A stretch of 64,000 nucleotides of DNA from Betaproteobacteria bacterium (GTDB taxonomy: Bacteria > Pseudomonadota > Gammaproteobacteria > Burkholderiales > UBA6910), in NCBI GenBank assembly GCA_016183615.1, contig JACPEG010000055.1, positions 1 to 64,000 of the forward strand. The letters are read 5' to 3'. Position numbers and translations under genes: made by a program. The stretch's first letter is position 1; the number at the start of each line of letters is the position of its first letter. The notes below the pieces were generated by a model. The model was not told where the DNA came from, made no database searches, and worked only from the letters and a program-made list of their open reading frames with translations. This document shows positions 9,175 to 20,643 of the stretch, in pieces.

Positions 9175-10149
9175 GTGGCGGATGAAGTCCCCAACGTCGC
9201 GGGCCCGGAGGACAAGCTCCCGCCGGCGATTTTCCTGATGGGCCCCACCGCCAGCGGCAAGACCGGCGTCGCGGTGGCGCTGGCGGAAAAGCTGCCGGTG
9301 GAAATCGTGAGCGTGGATTCCGCCCTGGTGTACCGCCACATGAACATCGGCACGGCCAAACCCGACGCCGACACGCTGGCCCGGGCGCCCCATCACCTGA
9401 TCGACCTGATCGAGCCCCACGAGTCCTATTCCGCGGGGCAATTCCGCGACGACGCCCTCACCCTGATGCGGGAGATCACCGAGCGCGGGCGCGTGCCGCT
9501 GCTGGTGGGCGGCACCATGATGTACTTCAAGGCGCTGCTGGAGGGATTGAACGAGCTGCCCAAGGCCGACCCGGCGATCCGGATCGTGATCAGCACCATG
9601 GCCGAGGATGCGGGCTGGCCGGCCCTGCACCGGGAGCTCATGCGGGTGGACCCGGAAACGGCGCGGCGGTTGAACCCCGCCGATTCCCAGCGCATCCAGC
9701 GGGCGCTGGAGGTGTACTACATCACCAGTCATCCCCTGTCCCAGTTGCTCAAGAAGCCCAAGTACGTGTACCTGCCCTACCGGGCGATCCGTATCGCGCT
9801 GGTGCCCGGCGACCGGGGGAAGCTGCACCAGCGCATCGCCGGGCGCTTTGAGGAAATGCTGGAGCTGGGGCTGATCGGCGAAGTAAAGTGGCTGAAGGAA
9901 CACTACGATCTGAATCTCGGGATGTCCTCCATGCGCTGCGTGGGCTATCGCCAGACCTGGAAATACCTCGGCGGCGAGTACAGTCTCACCATGCTCCGGG
10001 AGCGGGGCATCGCCGCCACGCGGCAACTCGCCAAGCGCCAGCTCACCTGGCTCAGGTCCATGAAGGGGGTGAAGGAGTTCGATTGCCTGGCGCCGGACGT
10101 GGCGCAGCAGGTGCTCGATTACCTCGGGCAGCAGTTGAAAATCGCGTAG
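9175..10149 (+). CDS. miaA: tRNA dimethylallyltransferase MiaA
   Basis: 324 residues. It transfers a dimethylallyl group to A37 of tRNAs reading codons that begin with U. Visible motifs are the P-loop GPTASGKTGVAVALAE, SVDSALVYRHMNIGTAKP, HHLIDLIEP, the LLVGGTMMYFKALLEG segment, DSQRIQRALE, and the MRCVGYRQTW region. The start is GTG at 9175, four bases after the mutL stop, so the pair is one operon. The stop codon lies inside the first unit of a tandem palindromic repeat (10146-10326). Confidence 0.97.
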   Translation: MADEVPNVAGPEDKLPPAIFLMGPTASGKTGVAVALAEKLPVEIVSVDSALVYRHMNIGTAKPDADTLARAPHHLIDLIEPHESYSAGQFRDDALTLMREITERGRVPLLVGGTMMYFKALLEGLNELPKADPAIRIVISTMAEDAGWPALHRELMRVDPETARRLNPADSQRIQRALEVYYITSHPLSQLLKKPKYVYLPYRAIRIALVPGDRGKLHQRIAGRFEEMLELGLIGEVKWLKEHYDLNLGMSSMRCVGYRQTWKYLGGEYSLTMLRERGIAATRQLAKRQLTWLRSMKGVKEFDCLAPDVAQQVLDYLGQQLKIA

Positions 10150-10326
10150 GGTGCGTCCCACGCGCCATTCACGCCCCGGATTCGGTGCGCAGGGCGCACC
10201 CTACACAGTAGCGCCTCTCCGCGGGTAGGGTACGTCCCACGCGCCATTCACACCCCGGATTCGGTGCGCAGGGCGCACCCTACGCAGTAGCGCCTCTCCG
10301 CGGGTAGGGTGCGTCCCACGCACCGG
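10146..10326. repeat. Tandem 79-bp repeat of the GTAGGGTGCG family
   Basis: Units start at 10146, 10225 and 10304, so the period is exactly 79; the third copy is cut short. Each unit has the palindromic arms GTAGGGTGCGTCCCACGC and GTGCGCAGGGCGCACCCTAC, followed by CAGTAGCGCCTCTCCGCGG. The element fills the whole convergent gap between miaA and xseA, and could form bidirectional hairpins. Confidence 0.9.
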
Positions 10327-10331
10327 TCACA

Positions 10332-11609
10332 CTACGCTTTGTCCTTCACTTCGGTCTTGGCCCAGCCCCGGGCGAAGGTGATCCGGAGCTCGTCTCCCAC
10401 TGCTGTTTTTGCGCTGTCGCGCACGATCACGCCGTCTTTCCCCTCGACGAGGCTGTATCCGCGCTCCAGCACCAATTGCGGGTTGAGGTGGGTAAGGTGG
10501 GATCCCACCTTGTTCAAGGTGAGGCCGAGGCGCCCGGTGTAGCCGTCCCAGTTCGAGCGCAGGCGCCGAGCCAGCTCCCGCAACCGCCACTGCCGTCCCT
10601 CCAGCAGCCGCCCGCCCGCCTGGGCCAACCGCTGTTTCAGGTGACCCAGCTGGACCGCCTGGTTCCGGATGCGCTCGCCGGGATGGACCAGGCGCTTTCC
10701 CAGGTGGTCCAGATGTTGCATGCGCGCTTCGATCCCGCGCACCATGCCTCGGCTGAGCCTCCCGTGCAGGATTTCCAGCCGGTGCCGCAGATCGGCGCGG
10801 TCGGGACTCACCAACTCGGCCGCGGCGGTGGGCGTGGGCGCCCGGGCGTCGGCGACGAAATCGGCGATGGTGAAGTCGGTTTCGTGCCCCACCCCCGTGA
10901 CCACCGGGATCGGACAGGCGAAAACCGCCCGCGCTACCGCCTCCTCGTTGAAGGCCCACAGGTCCTCGATGCTGCCGCCGCCGCGGCACAGAATCAGCAC
11001 GTCGCACTCGTTACGCTCCGCCGCGGCCTGGATCGCGGATACGATCCGCGCGCCCGCCCCCTCCCCCTGGACCTGGGTCGGGTAAATCACCACCGGAGTC
11101 GCGGGCATGCGGCGCTTGAGGGTGGTCAGCACGTCCCGCAATGCAGCCGCCGCGGGTGAGGTGACGATACCGATCCGACCGGGAAAGGGCGGAAGCGGCT
11201 TCTTGTGCGCGGCATCGAACAGGCCTTCGCCGGCGAGCTTTGCCTTCAGGCGCTCGAAGGCCTCGAACAGCGCGCCAAGGCCTGCCCGGCGCATGGCCTC
11301 CACATTGAGCTGGAACTCGCCGCGGGCCTCGTAGAGTGTGACCAGCGCCCGCACCTCCACCTGGGTCCCGTCCTCGGGTTTCCAGTCCAGGTACTGGTTC
11401 TTGTGACGGAACATGACGCAGCGCGCCTGGGCCCCCGCGTCCTTCAGCACGAAGTACCAGTGGCCCGAATCGTAGCGCCGCAAGTTGGAAATCTCGCCCT
11501 TAACCCACAACAAGGGAAACGTCTGTTCCAGAAGTTCGCGGGTCAGGCGGTTGAGCTCGGTGACGCTCAACATGGAAGGCAGGCTGTCAAAAGGGCGCGG
11601 CGACGACAT
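10332..11609 (-). CDS. xseA: Exodeoxyribonuclease VII large subunit
   Basis: 425 residues, typical XseA length. The N-terminal OB domain has LTRELLEQTFPLLWVKGEIS and SGHWYFVLKDAGAQ. The catalytic region has IGIVTSPAAAALRDVLTTL, DVLILCRGGGSIEDLWAFN and GVGHETDFTIADFVADARAP, followed by a coiled-coil-like C-terminal half. With XseB it degrades single-stranded DNA to oligonucleotides in mismatch and recombination pathways. xseB is not in the window. It converges on miaA across the 79-bp repeats. Confidence 0.96.
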   Translation of the reverse strand: MSSPRPFDSLPSMLSVTELNRLTRELLEQTFPLLWVKGEISNLRRYDSGHWYFVLKDAGAQARCVMFRHKNQYLDWKPEDGTQVEVRALVTLYEARGEFQLNVEAMRRAGLGALFEAFERLKAKLAGEGLFDAAHKKPLPPFPGRIGIVTSPAAAALRDVLTTLKRRMPATPVVIYPTQVQGEGAGARIVSAIQAAAERNECDVLILCRGGGSIEDLWAFNEEAVARAVFACPIPVVTGVGHETDFTIADFVADARAPTPTAAAELVSPDRADLRHRLEILHGRLSRGMVRGIEARMQHLDHLGKRLVHPGERIRNQAVQLGHLKQRLAQAGGRLLEGRQWRLRELARRLRSNWDGYTGRLGLTLNKVGSHLTHLNPQLVLERGYSLVEGKDGVIVRDSAKTAVGDELRITFARGWAKTEVKDKA

Positions 11610-12179
11610 GGCACGATTTTAGCTGATGCCATGCGCGACTTCCCGTGCCGAATTCCGGCGTGCGTTCGTGCCGGCGCGGTAAACAACGCGGAAGAAAAAA
11701 TCGTGCCAAAGAAAATTTTTCGCCGGCCGGCCCCGCCGCAAATCCACGCCAGTTCTTGCTCCGCTTTTCGAAATCCAATAACGACGCGGGTTGCAGCCCG
11801 ATATGCCGCGGGAACCCGCGCCGAATCGTGGTTGCAAGAGGCCGTTCATCCACAGCGCTCATAAAAACGTCATAGAAAATGCATCGAACACCCTGATACC
11901 TAGGGAAGAGGCCGCAACGCATTGTTTTTAATTTAAAATTTTTGCGTTCATTTTTTAATCGGAGCAGAAAAATTCCTTGCCGTGGGGTAACTTAAGCTCG
12001 CTTCCGACAAACCATGCACAAAGTTATCCACAGTATTTGTGGACAAGGTCCAACCCGTTTCCATCGGCCACGTGCGGCCGGCTCCAAACACGGTCGCGGC
12101 TTGCCGAAAGCAACCCCACAACGTAAAGTTACACGCTTTAAAAAATCCCAACGCAGCGCAGCGCTGCCCGCGAGGTACC
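11610..12179. other. 570-bp intergenic region with AT-rich core
   Basis: No gene is visible. It holds the divergent start regions of xseA (minus) and exbB (plus), and a strongly AT-rich block at about 11920-11965 (TTTTTAATTTAAAATTTTTG). It also holds DnaA-box-like nonamers at 11846-11854 (TCATCCACA), 12024-12032 (TTATCCACA, consensus) and 12038-12046 (inverted TTGTCCACA). Confidence 0.6.
12024..12046. promoter_or_regulatory. Paired inverted DnaA-box-like sites
   Basis: TTATCCACA matches the DnaA-box consensus exactly. Five bases later its inverted partner TGTGGACAA differs at one position. They lie 134 bases upstream of the exbB start and next to an AT-rich block. This could be DnaA-regulated transcription, DnaA titration, or a relic. 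Origin function is not claimed: no dnaA, dnaN, gidA or rpmH is near. Confidence 0.45.
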
Positions 12180-12788
12180 GTGTTTGCCATCATAGACGCC
12201 GCCGGCTGGCCCATCTGGTTCATCATCGTCGCTTCCGTCGTCGCCCTCGCCATCATCGGCGAGCGGCTGTGGACCCTGCGCTACGGCGCCGTGATTCCCC
12301 GTGGCCTGCTCGGCGAGGTGGTCCAGGAATACCGCCAGAAGGGTGTGAGCCCGGAGATGATGGCGCGCCTGGCGAACGATTCCGCCATGGGCCGGGTGTT
12401 CGTCGCGGGCCTGCGCCACATCAAGGCCTCCCGGGAGGTGATGAAGGAAGCCATCGAGGAATCCGGCCGCGCCGTCACCCACGATCTGGACCGTTTCCTC
12501 ACCAGCCTCGGCACCATCGCCGCCATCAGCCCGCTGCTGGGCCTGTTCGGCACCGTGGTGGGACTGATCGAGATCTTCGGTTCCCAGAACCCCACCGGCG
12601 GCAACCCCGCCCAGCTCGCCCACGGCATTTCGGTGGCGCTCTACAACACCGCCTTCGGCATCCTGGTGGCGATCCCCAGCATGATCTTCTACCGCTACTT
12701 CCGCGCCAAGGTGGACGCCATGGTGGTGGAGATGGAGTTGCAGGCCATCAAGCTGGTGGAAATCGCCCACGGCGAGCGCCAGGCCTGA
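12180..12788 (+). CDS. exbB: ExbB/TolQ-type proton channel subunit
   Basis: 202 residues from GTG 12180. An upstream in-frame ATG (12039) would add 47 residues without membrane or domain character, while the GTG is preceded by CGAGGTACC and starts right at the first membrane helix (AAGWPIWFIIVASVVALAII). The conserved channel region FLTSLGTIAAISPLLGLFGT (followed by VVGLIEIF) and the last helix VALYNTAFGILVAIPSMI identify the MotA/TolQ/ExbB family. With ExbD it harvests the proton motive force for TonB-dependent uptake or a similar envelope task. No tonB is adjacent, so ExbB versus TolQ rests on similarity. Confidence 0.9.
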   Translation: MFAIIDAAGWPIWFIIVASVVALAIIGERLWTLRYGAVIPRGLLGEVVQEYRQKGVSPEMMARLANDSAMGRVFVAGLRHIKASREVMKEAIEESGRAVTHDLDRFLTSLGTIAAISPLLGLFGTVVGLIEIFGSQNPTGGNPAQLAHGISVALYNTAFGILVAIPSMIFYRYFRAKVDAMVVEMELQAIKLVEIAHGERQA

Positions 12789-12815
12789 GCGCCTGCCATC
12801 GACGAATCCACCGCC

Positions 12816-13244
12816 ATGGCGCTCAATTTCCAGCGGGGCAGGGCCAAGGAAGAACCCGAGATCAACCTGGTGCCGCTGATCGACGTGCTGCTGGTGATCC
12901 TGATCTTCCTGATGGTGACCACCACCTACTCGAAGTTTGCCGAACTCCAGATCAATCTCCCCGAGGCCGCGGCGGAGAAGCAGCCCGACCGGCCCAATGA
13001 AGTGAACGTCACGGTGGACGCCCAGGGCAACTACACCGTGGACCGGCGGCCCATCGCGTTCACCGGCGTCAACAGCCTGACCCAGGGCCTGCGCCAGGCG
13101 GCGGGCGAGCGGCGCGAGCCCGTCATCGTCATCAACGCCGATGCCAAGGCCACGCACCAGGCGGTGGTGCGGGTCATGGAAGCGGCGCGCCTCGGCGGCT
13201 ACAACCACATCACCTTCACCACCTATCAGCCCGAACAGCGGTAA
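12816..13244 (+). CDS. exbD: ExbD/TolR-type biopolymer transport protein
   Basis: 142 residues: a short cytoplasmic N-terminus, then INLVPLIDVLLVILIFLMVT with the proton-carrying aspartate in the single membrane helix, then a periplasmic domain ending in the family pattern VIVINADAKATHQAVVRVME. It follows exbB by 27 bases, and the two subunits form one stator-like complex in the inner membrane. lpxK follows after a hairpin-rich gap; the exbBD-lpxK-kdsB order is common in betaproteobacteria. Confidence 0.93.
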   Translation: MALNFQRGRAKEEPEINLVPLIDVLLVILIFLMVTTTYSKFAELQINLPEAAAEKQPDRPNEVNVTVDAQGNYTVDRRPIAFTGVNSLTQGLRQAAGERREPVIVINADAKATHQAVVRVMEAARLGGYNHITFTTYQPEQR

Positions 13245-13335
13245 ACAGGGTAAACAGTGAACAGTAAACAGTAAAAGCCCGCGGATTCACCGTTCACTGT
13301 TTACTGTTTACCGTTCACTCTTTACCGCTCACCTG
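13241..13335. repeat. AACAGTAAACAGT inverted repeat
   Basis: A run of GTAAACAG/GTGAACAG words (GGTAAACAGTGAACAGTAAA type) is followed after about 20 bases by the reverse words (TTCACTGTTTACTGTTTACC). It forms a long imperfect hairpin between exbD and lpxK. A related element lies at 55372-55455. Confidence 0.7.
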
Positions 13336-13342
13336 TCACGCG

Positions 13343-14335
13343 ATGCATCGCCTGACCGCCCACTGGCAGCGCATCACCTGGCTTTCGCTCCTTTTGCTCC
13401 CCATGGGCCTGCTGTTTGCGGCGGCGGCGGCGCTGCGTCGCGGGCTCTACCGCGCCGGAGTATTGCGGGCGGAACGCCTGCCGGTTCCCGTCATCGTGGT
13501 CGGCAACATCACCGCCGGCGGTACCGGCAAGACGCCTCTGGTGCTGTGGCTCGCGCGTTTTCTCAAGGAACGGGGACTGCACCCGGGCATCGTGAGCCGG
13601 GGCTACCGGGGTTCCAGCCCGGCGCCGAAACCGGTGGCTGCCGGCAGCGACCCGGCGGAAGTCGGCGATGAGCCGGTCCTGCTCGCCGCCAAGAGCGGCT
13701 GCCCGGTGTGGGTGGGCGCGGACCGGGTGGCGGCGGCCCGGGCGCTGCTGGCGGCCGAACCCGGCTGCGACGTGGTGATTTGCGACGACGGGCTCCAGCA
13801 TTACCGGCTGGCGCGGAACGTGGAAATCGCCGTGGTGGACGGCGAACGGCGCTTCGGCAACGGCCTGCCGCTCCCTTCCGGCCCTCTGCGGGAGCCGGTG
13901 TCCCGCCTCGACTCCGTCGACGCCGTGGTGGTGAACGGGGAGAGCGCCGGGCTCGTGGCGCCACCCGGGAGGTTCGCCATGACCCTCGAGGGCGACACTT
14001 TCCGCAACATTCTCAACCCGGAATTCCGGGTCGGCCCGGAGCAATTCCGCGGTCGGACGCTGCATGCGGTCGCCGGCATCGGAAACCCGGAGCGGTTTTT
14101 CGCTCACCTGGCGCGGATGGGCCTCACCTTCACCGCTCACCCGTTTCCCGATCACCACGCCTTCAGCGCCCGGGACCTGGACCTGCCGCGGGCGGAAGCC
14201 ATCCTCATGACCGAAAAGGATGGAGTAAAATGTGCTGCGTTCGCGAATGAAAAGCACTGGGTGCTGCCGGTGGCGGCCCGGGTCGAGCGATCCCTGGGCG
14301 AACGGGTGGTTTCCCGGCTGCGCCGATCAGAATAA
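13343..14335 (+). CDS. lpxK: Tetraacyldisaccharide 4'-kinase
   Basis: 330 residues. An N-terminal hydrophobic helix (ITWLSLLLLPMGLLFAAAAA) anchors it to the inner membrane. The P-loop region is VVGNITAGGTGKTPLVLWLA, followed by GIVSRGYRGS, CDVVICDDGLQHYRLARNVE, and EAILMTEKDGVKC near the end. LpxK phosphorylates the 4' position of the lipid A disaccharide precursor. It is followed 9 bases later by the Trm112-like gene and then kdsB, an envelope-synthesis operon. Confidence 0.96.
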   Translation: MHRLTAHWQRITWLSLLLLPMGLLFAAAAALRRGLYRAGVLRAERLPVPVIVVGNITAGGTGKTPLVLWLARFLKERGLHPGIVSRGYRGSSPAPKPVAAGSDPAEVGDEPVLLAAKSGCPVWVGADRVAAARALLAAEPGCDVVICDDGLQHYRLARNVEIAVVDGERRFGNGLPLPSGPLREPVSRLDSVDAVVVNGESAGLVAPPGRFAMTLEGDTFRNILNPEFRVGPEQFRGRTLHAVAGIGNPERFFAHLARMGLTFTAHPFPDHHAFSARDLDLPRAEAILMTEKDGVKCAAFANEKHWVLPVAARVERSLGERVVSRLRRSE

Positions 14336-14344
14336 GGATTCCCC

Positions 14345-14527
14345 ATGCTGGACCCGAAGCTCCTCGACATCCTGGTCTGCCCCCTGTGCAAGGGTCCGCT
14401 CCTCTATAAGAAGACGGAGCAGGAACTCATCTGCAAGCCTGACCGGCTCGCCTTCCCCATCAAGGACGACATTCCGGTGATGCTGGAGGACGAGGCGCGC
14501 AAGCTGGCGCCGGAGGAAGAAGCCTGA
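14345..14527 (+). CDS. Trm112/YcaR-family small protein
   Basis: 60 residues: [20 protein letters not shown], then a conserved core ([20 protein letters not shown]) and an acidic tail. Only the first Cys pair (CPLC) is a zinc-knuckle type motif; the second pair is reduced, as in many YcaR proteins. It sits between lpxK and kdsB, a widely conserved position. The bacterial function is poorly defined. RBS-like AAGGAT precedes the ATG. Confidence 0.9.
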   Translation: MLDPKLLDILVCPLCKGPLLYKKTEQELICKPDRLAFPIKDDIPVMLEDEARKLAPEEEA

Positions 14528-14613
14528 AAGGCCATGAGACGTGAAGCGTGAAACGTGAAGCGCAACCCGGCCGCGCTGTCCACCCCTCACGCTTCACCGC
14601 TCTCCGCCCTTAA

Positions 14614-15384
14614 ATGACTGAGTTCGTCGTCGTCATCCCCGCCCGCCACGCCTCCACGCGCCTGCCCGGAAAGCCCCTGGCGGATATCGGCGGCAAGCCC
14701 ATGGTGGTGCGGGTGGCGGAGCAGGCCGCAGCCGCCGGCGCCCGGGAAGTGTGGATCGCCACCGATCACAGGGAAATCGCCGACACCGCGACCGCCCACG
14801 GCTTCAAGGCGTGCATGACCCGCTCCGATCACGCGAGCGGCACCGACCGGCTTGCCGAGGTGACCGCAACGCGAGGCTGGCCCGATTCGGCCATCGTGGT
14901 GAACGTCCAGGGCGATGAGCCGCTGATTGCGCCGAAGCTCATTCGCGAGATGGCCCAGGATCTCGATGGCCGCGCGGATGCCATGATCTCCACTGCCTGT
15001 TATCCCATCCGCGACCGAGCGACGCTGTTCAACCCCAATGTGGTGAAAGTGGCCCTGGACCGGGAGGGCTATGCCCTGTATTTCAGCCGCGCGCCGATTC
15101 CCTATGCCCGGGACGCCTTCGCGACGGGCAACGACACCTGGCCCGACGGCCATCCGGCCTACCGCCACATCGGGATTTACGCCTACCGCGTGGGCTTCCT
15201 CAAGTCCTACGCGACGCTCGCGCCCGCACCGCTCGAACGCGCCGAATCCCTGGAGCAGTTGCGGGCCCTGTGGCACGGCCACCGCATCCACGTGCGGGTG
15301 ACCAACCACGAGCCTGCCCCGGGCGTGGATACCCGGGAAGACCTGGATGCCGTGCGCCGGCAATTCGCGCGGCATGGCGGTTAG
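14614..15384 (+). CDS. kdsB: 3-deoxy-manno-octulosonate cytidylyltransferase
   Basis: 256 residues. It activates Kdo as CMP-Kdo for lipopolysaccharide inner core synthesis. Motifs: [20 protein letters not shown] (CTP-binding signature), [49 protein letters not shown] and [12 protein letters not shown], all in the usual order. The gap to the preceding gene (14528-14613) carries GTGAAGCGTGAAACGTGAAG-type repeat words with their inverted partners. Confidence 0.96.
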   Translation: MTEFVVVIPARHASTRLPGKPLADIGGKPMVVRVAEQAAAAGAREVWIATDHREIADTATAHGFKACMTRSDHASGTDRLAEVTATRGWPDSAIVVNVQGDEPLIAPKLIREMAQDLDGRADAMISTACYPIRDRATLFNPNVVKVALDREGYALYFSRAPIPYARDAFATGNDTWPDGHPAYRHIGIYAYRVGFLKSYATLAPAPLERAESLEQLRALWHGHRIHVRVTNHEPAPGVDTREDLDAVRRQFARHGG

Positions 15385-15457
15385 CGGGACGCCGCGAATT
15401 ATGGTATTGATAAGAATCCTTGAAACTTCCCGGCCCGAAAGGCGCGTATCCTGCTAG

Positions 15458-16165
<708 letters not shown>

Positions 16166-16240
16166 GCAATCCGCTGTTCGCGGTCAGCGCCCGGCTTTCC
16201 GCCTCCTCCGGGACAGGCTTTCGTTGATCGCTGAACGCTG

Positions 16241-16648
16241 ATGGCCTCGATCCCTGAAATCACCGATGCCGAGCGCTGGGTGGTGCAATCCACCCTCAAG
16301 GAGCGCTACGGCAAACTGGTGGAACTGCAGGTCGCGGACGCCGAGCTGAAGCTTGATCCGAGTTCGGAAACCCTCACTGCCTGCCCCTCCTTCTACTGGC
16401 AGGAACGGGGCGCCGGGTTCGTAATCAGCAAGGTGGCCGAGGGCCGCTACCGCAGCCTGTTTTTCTACTCGGTCCAGGAGCAGTATGGCACCGGGCGGGC
16501 GGAGTACGATGACCTCGCCGAGTGCGTGGCCGTCCTGCTCAAGCTCCAGGCCGACCATGAAAAGGACCGCGCCGGGGTGCACTCGGGAATGACCGGCAAG
16601 GATTTGCCCGAGGGCGGCGAGCCCGCCTCGAAGTTTGTGGATTTCTAG
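16241..16648 (+). CDS. Conserved hypothetical protein
   Basis: 135 residues, no signal peptide or membrane segment. It is acidic to neutral with a mixed alpha/beta pattern; the centre reads CPSFYWQERGAGFVISKV and FFYSVQEQYGTGRAEYDDL. No family is recognised. It sits 18 bases upstream of pfp on the same strand, so co-transcription with the pyrophosphate-dependent phosphofructokinase is likely. Codon use matches the core genes. A regulatory or accessory role for pfp is only suggested by position. Confidence 0.7.
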   Translation: MASIPEITDAERWVVQSTLKERYGKLVELQVADAELKLDPSSETLTACPSFYWQERGAGFVISKVAEGRYRSLFFYSVQEQYGTGRAEYDDLAECVAVLLKLQADHEKDRAGVHSGMTGKDLPEGGEPASKFVDF

Positions 16649-16666
16649 AAAAGTAGGGAGACAGCC

Positions 16667-17929
16667 ATGGCTGCCAGGAACGCGTTCTACGCCCAGTCCG
16701 GCGGGGTGACCGCCGTCATCAACGCCAGCGCGGCCGGGGTGATCGAGACCGCCCGCAGGCACAAGTCGAAAATCGCCAGGGTGTACGCCGGGAGAAACGG
16801 CATCATCGGGGCGCTGACCGAGGATTTGATCGACACCGGCAAGGAGTCCACCGCAGCGATCCGGGCCCTGAAGCACACCCCGTCCGGCGCCTTCGGCTCT
16901 TGCCGCTACAAGCTCAAGGGCCTGGAGGAGAACCGCGCCCAGTACGAGCGGCTGATCGAAGTATTCAAGGCCCACAACATCGGCTACTTCTTCTACAACG
17001 GTGGGGGCGATTCCGCCGACACCTGCCTCAAGGTGTCCCAGCTCTCTGAGAAGCTGGGCTATCCGATCCAGGCGATTCACGTTCCGAAGACGGTGGATAA
17101 CGACTTGCCCGTCACCGACTGCTGCCCCGGCTTCGGATCCGTGGCCAAGTACATCGCCGTGTCCACCCGGGAGGCGAGCTTCGACGTCGCCTCCATGGCC
17201 AAGACTTCCACCAAGGTGTTCGTGATCGAGGTGATGGGCCGCCACGCCGGCTGGATCGCGGCCGCCGGCGGCATGGCCTCCAGCAAGGACACGGATCTTC
17301 CCATCGTGATCCTGTTCCCGGAGGTCGCATTCGATAGGGAGAAGTTCCTGGCGACGGTGGGCGAGAAGGTCAGGCGCTACGGCTACTGCTCGGTGGTGGT
17401 GTCCGAGGGCGTGAAGGGCCCCGACGGCAAGTTCCTCTCGGATCAGGGCCTGCGGGATGCCTTTGGCCATGCCCAGCTGGGCGGCGTGGCGCCGGTGATC
17501 GCCAGCATCGTAAAGGACGGCCTCGACCTCAAGTACCACTGGGCGGTGGCGGACTACCTGCAGCGGGCAGCGCGCCACGTGGCGTCGAAGACCGATCTGC
17601 AGCAGTCCTACGCCGTGGGCAAGGCGGCGGTGGAATACGCGCTGAAGGGCCACAACTCGGTGATGCCCACCATCGTGCGCAAGGCGAGCAGGCCCTACAA
17701 GTGGGCGATCGGCATGGCCAAGCTGGAGGACGTGGCCAACAAGGAAAAAATGATGCCCCGGGACTTCATCACCGCAGACGGCTTCGGCATCACCGACAAG
17801 TGCCGCAGCTACTTGGCGCCGCTGATCCGGGGCGAGGACTATCCCCCCTACAAGGACGGGCTGCCCACTTACGTGCGACTGAAAAATGTGGCCGTGAAGA
17901 AAAAGCTCAACACCGAGTTCAAGGTCTGA
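16667..17929 (+). CDS. pfp: Pyrophosphate-dependent 6-phosphofructokinase
   Basis: 420 residues. Phosphofructokinase motifs: YNGGGDSADTCLKVS, where the GGDS-type loop is characteristic of PPi rather than ATP use; PKTVDNDLPVTDCCPGFGS around the catalytic aspartates; VMGRHAGWIAAAGG for fructose-6-phosphate binding. The enzyme reversibly phosphorylates fructose 6-phosphate with pyrophosphate. It is close to the membrane pyrophosphatase hppA, so both use the same small energy carrier. A GGGAGAC ribosome site precedes ATG 16667. PPi specificity is inferred from the loop and would need an assay. Confidence 0.92.
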   Translation: MAARNAFYAQSGGVTAVINASAAGVIETARRHKSKIARVYAGRNGIIGALTEDLIDTGKESTAAIRALKHTPSGAFGSCRYKLKGLEENRAQYERLIEVFKAHNIGYFFYNGGGDSADTCLKVSQLSEKLGYPIQAIHVPKTVDNDLPVTDCCPGFGSVAKYIAVSTREASFDVASMAKTSTKVFVIEVMGRHAGWIAAAGGMASSKDTDLPIVILFPEVAFDREKFLATVGEKVRRYGYCSVVVSEGVKGPDGKFLSDQGLRDAFGHAQLGGVAPVIASIVKDGLDLKYHWAVADYLQRAARHVASKTDLQQSYAVGKAAVEYALKGHNSVMPTIVRKASRPYKWAIGMAKLEDVANKEKMMPRDFITADGFGITDKCRSYLAPLIRGEDYPPYKDGLPTYVRLKNVAVKKKLNTEFKV

Positions 17930-17935
17930 CAGCGA

Positions 17936-18108
17936 GAACCGCAGAGGACGCGGAGGACGCGGCGAAAGGCAACACCAATTACCTCCAAGGCACAAAGCAA
18001 CCAAGAGCATGAGAACTGTTATTTCTTTGAGGAGACTTAATGTCCCTGCGGGCGAGGATTTAAGTTTTTCCTCTGCGTCCTCCGCGTCCGCTGCGGTAAA
18101 GGGAGTTT
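17936..18108. repeat. AGAGGACGCGGAGGACGCGG inverted repeat
   Basis: One arm (ACCGCAGAGGACGCGGAGGA, 17940 onwards) and an inverted copy (TCCTCTGCGTCCTCCGCGTC, about 18068-18100) are separated by roughly 110 bases with no gene. It is a common type of intergenic repeat; no T-run follows. Confidence 0.65.
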
Positions 18109-18120
18109 CGTGAATTTGCA

Positions 18121-18333
18121 ATGACTCTGGAAAAGGCGCGCCAGATGCTCAAGGTCCAGGCCGATTTCGGCGGGTTTTATAATGCCAACTCCGCCAAGCT
18201 GATCCTGTCCGAAGTGCAAAAGGAGCAAGGCCAGGCGGCGGTGGATGGATTGATCCGGGAGCTCGACCTGGAGCGCATCTTCGGCTTCAAGCCCGGGACG
18301 CAATTCCGGGGTGGCCTCGCCCTTCCTCAATAA
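18121..18333 (+). CDS. Small conserved hypothetical protein
   Basis: 70 residues beginning MTLEKARQMLKVQADFGGFY, with a predicted helical N-terminal half and the segment GLIRELDLERIFGFKPGT near the C-terminus. No Cys, no membrane segment. No family is confidently recognised. It lies alone between pfp and hppA. Codon choice is similar to neighbours, which favours a real gene, but the size keeps confidence moderate. Confidence 0.6.
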   Translation: MTLEKARQMLKVQADFGGFYNANSAKLILSEVQKEQGQAAVDGLIRELDLERIFGFKPGTQFRGGLALPQ

Positions 18334-18367
18334 CAATAACGGTTTACCGGGGCGCCGGGGATTGAAC

Positions 18368-18396
18368 TTGGAAAACCCTGCCGGCTCTGGTAGAAT
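18368..18396 (+). promoter_or_regulatory. Sigma-70-type promoter for hppA
   Basis: TTGGAA (-35, 18368-18373), 17-base spacer, TAGAAT (-10, 18391-18396). The leader of about 85 bases before the hppA ATG contains GGGCCGGCCCG and CGGCC words followed by a run of seven T, which could form a weak attenuator hairpin (inference). Confidence 0.55.
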
Positions 18397-18490
18397 CTTG
18401 TATCTTATATAAGACTTCCTGAATTTTCCGCATCAAGGGTTTCCGGGCCGGCCCGTCAACGGCCTGATTTTTTTGTTGGGGGGTATTGTC

Positions 18491-20554
<2,064 letters not shown>

Positions 20555-20580
20555 AGCCGAAACGCGGCCTGCAACACCCC

Positions 20581-20612
20581 AAAGCGCGCCCACCGGCGCG
20601 CTTTGTTTTTTT
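20581..20612 (+). terminator. Rho-independent terminator after hppA
   Basis: Perfect 10-bp stem AAAGCGCGCC/GGCGCGCTTT with loop CACC, followed by G and seven T. It lies 27 bases after the hppA stop. Confidence 0.93.
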
Positions 20613-20643
20613 GCAGACAGGCCTATAATCCCCGCTTCACGCC

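Noticed and set aside
12024..12046. Chromosomal origin of replication
   Set aside because: Two to three DnaA-box-like sites alone are too few, and none of the usual origin neighbours is present.
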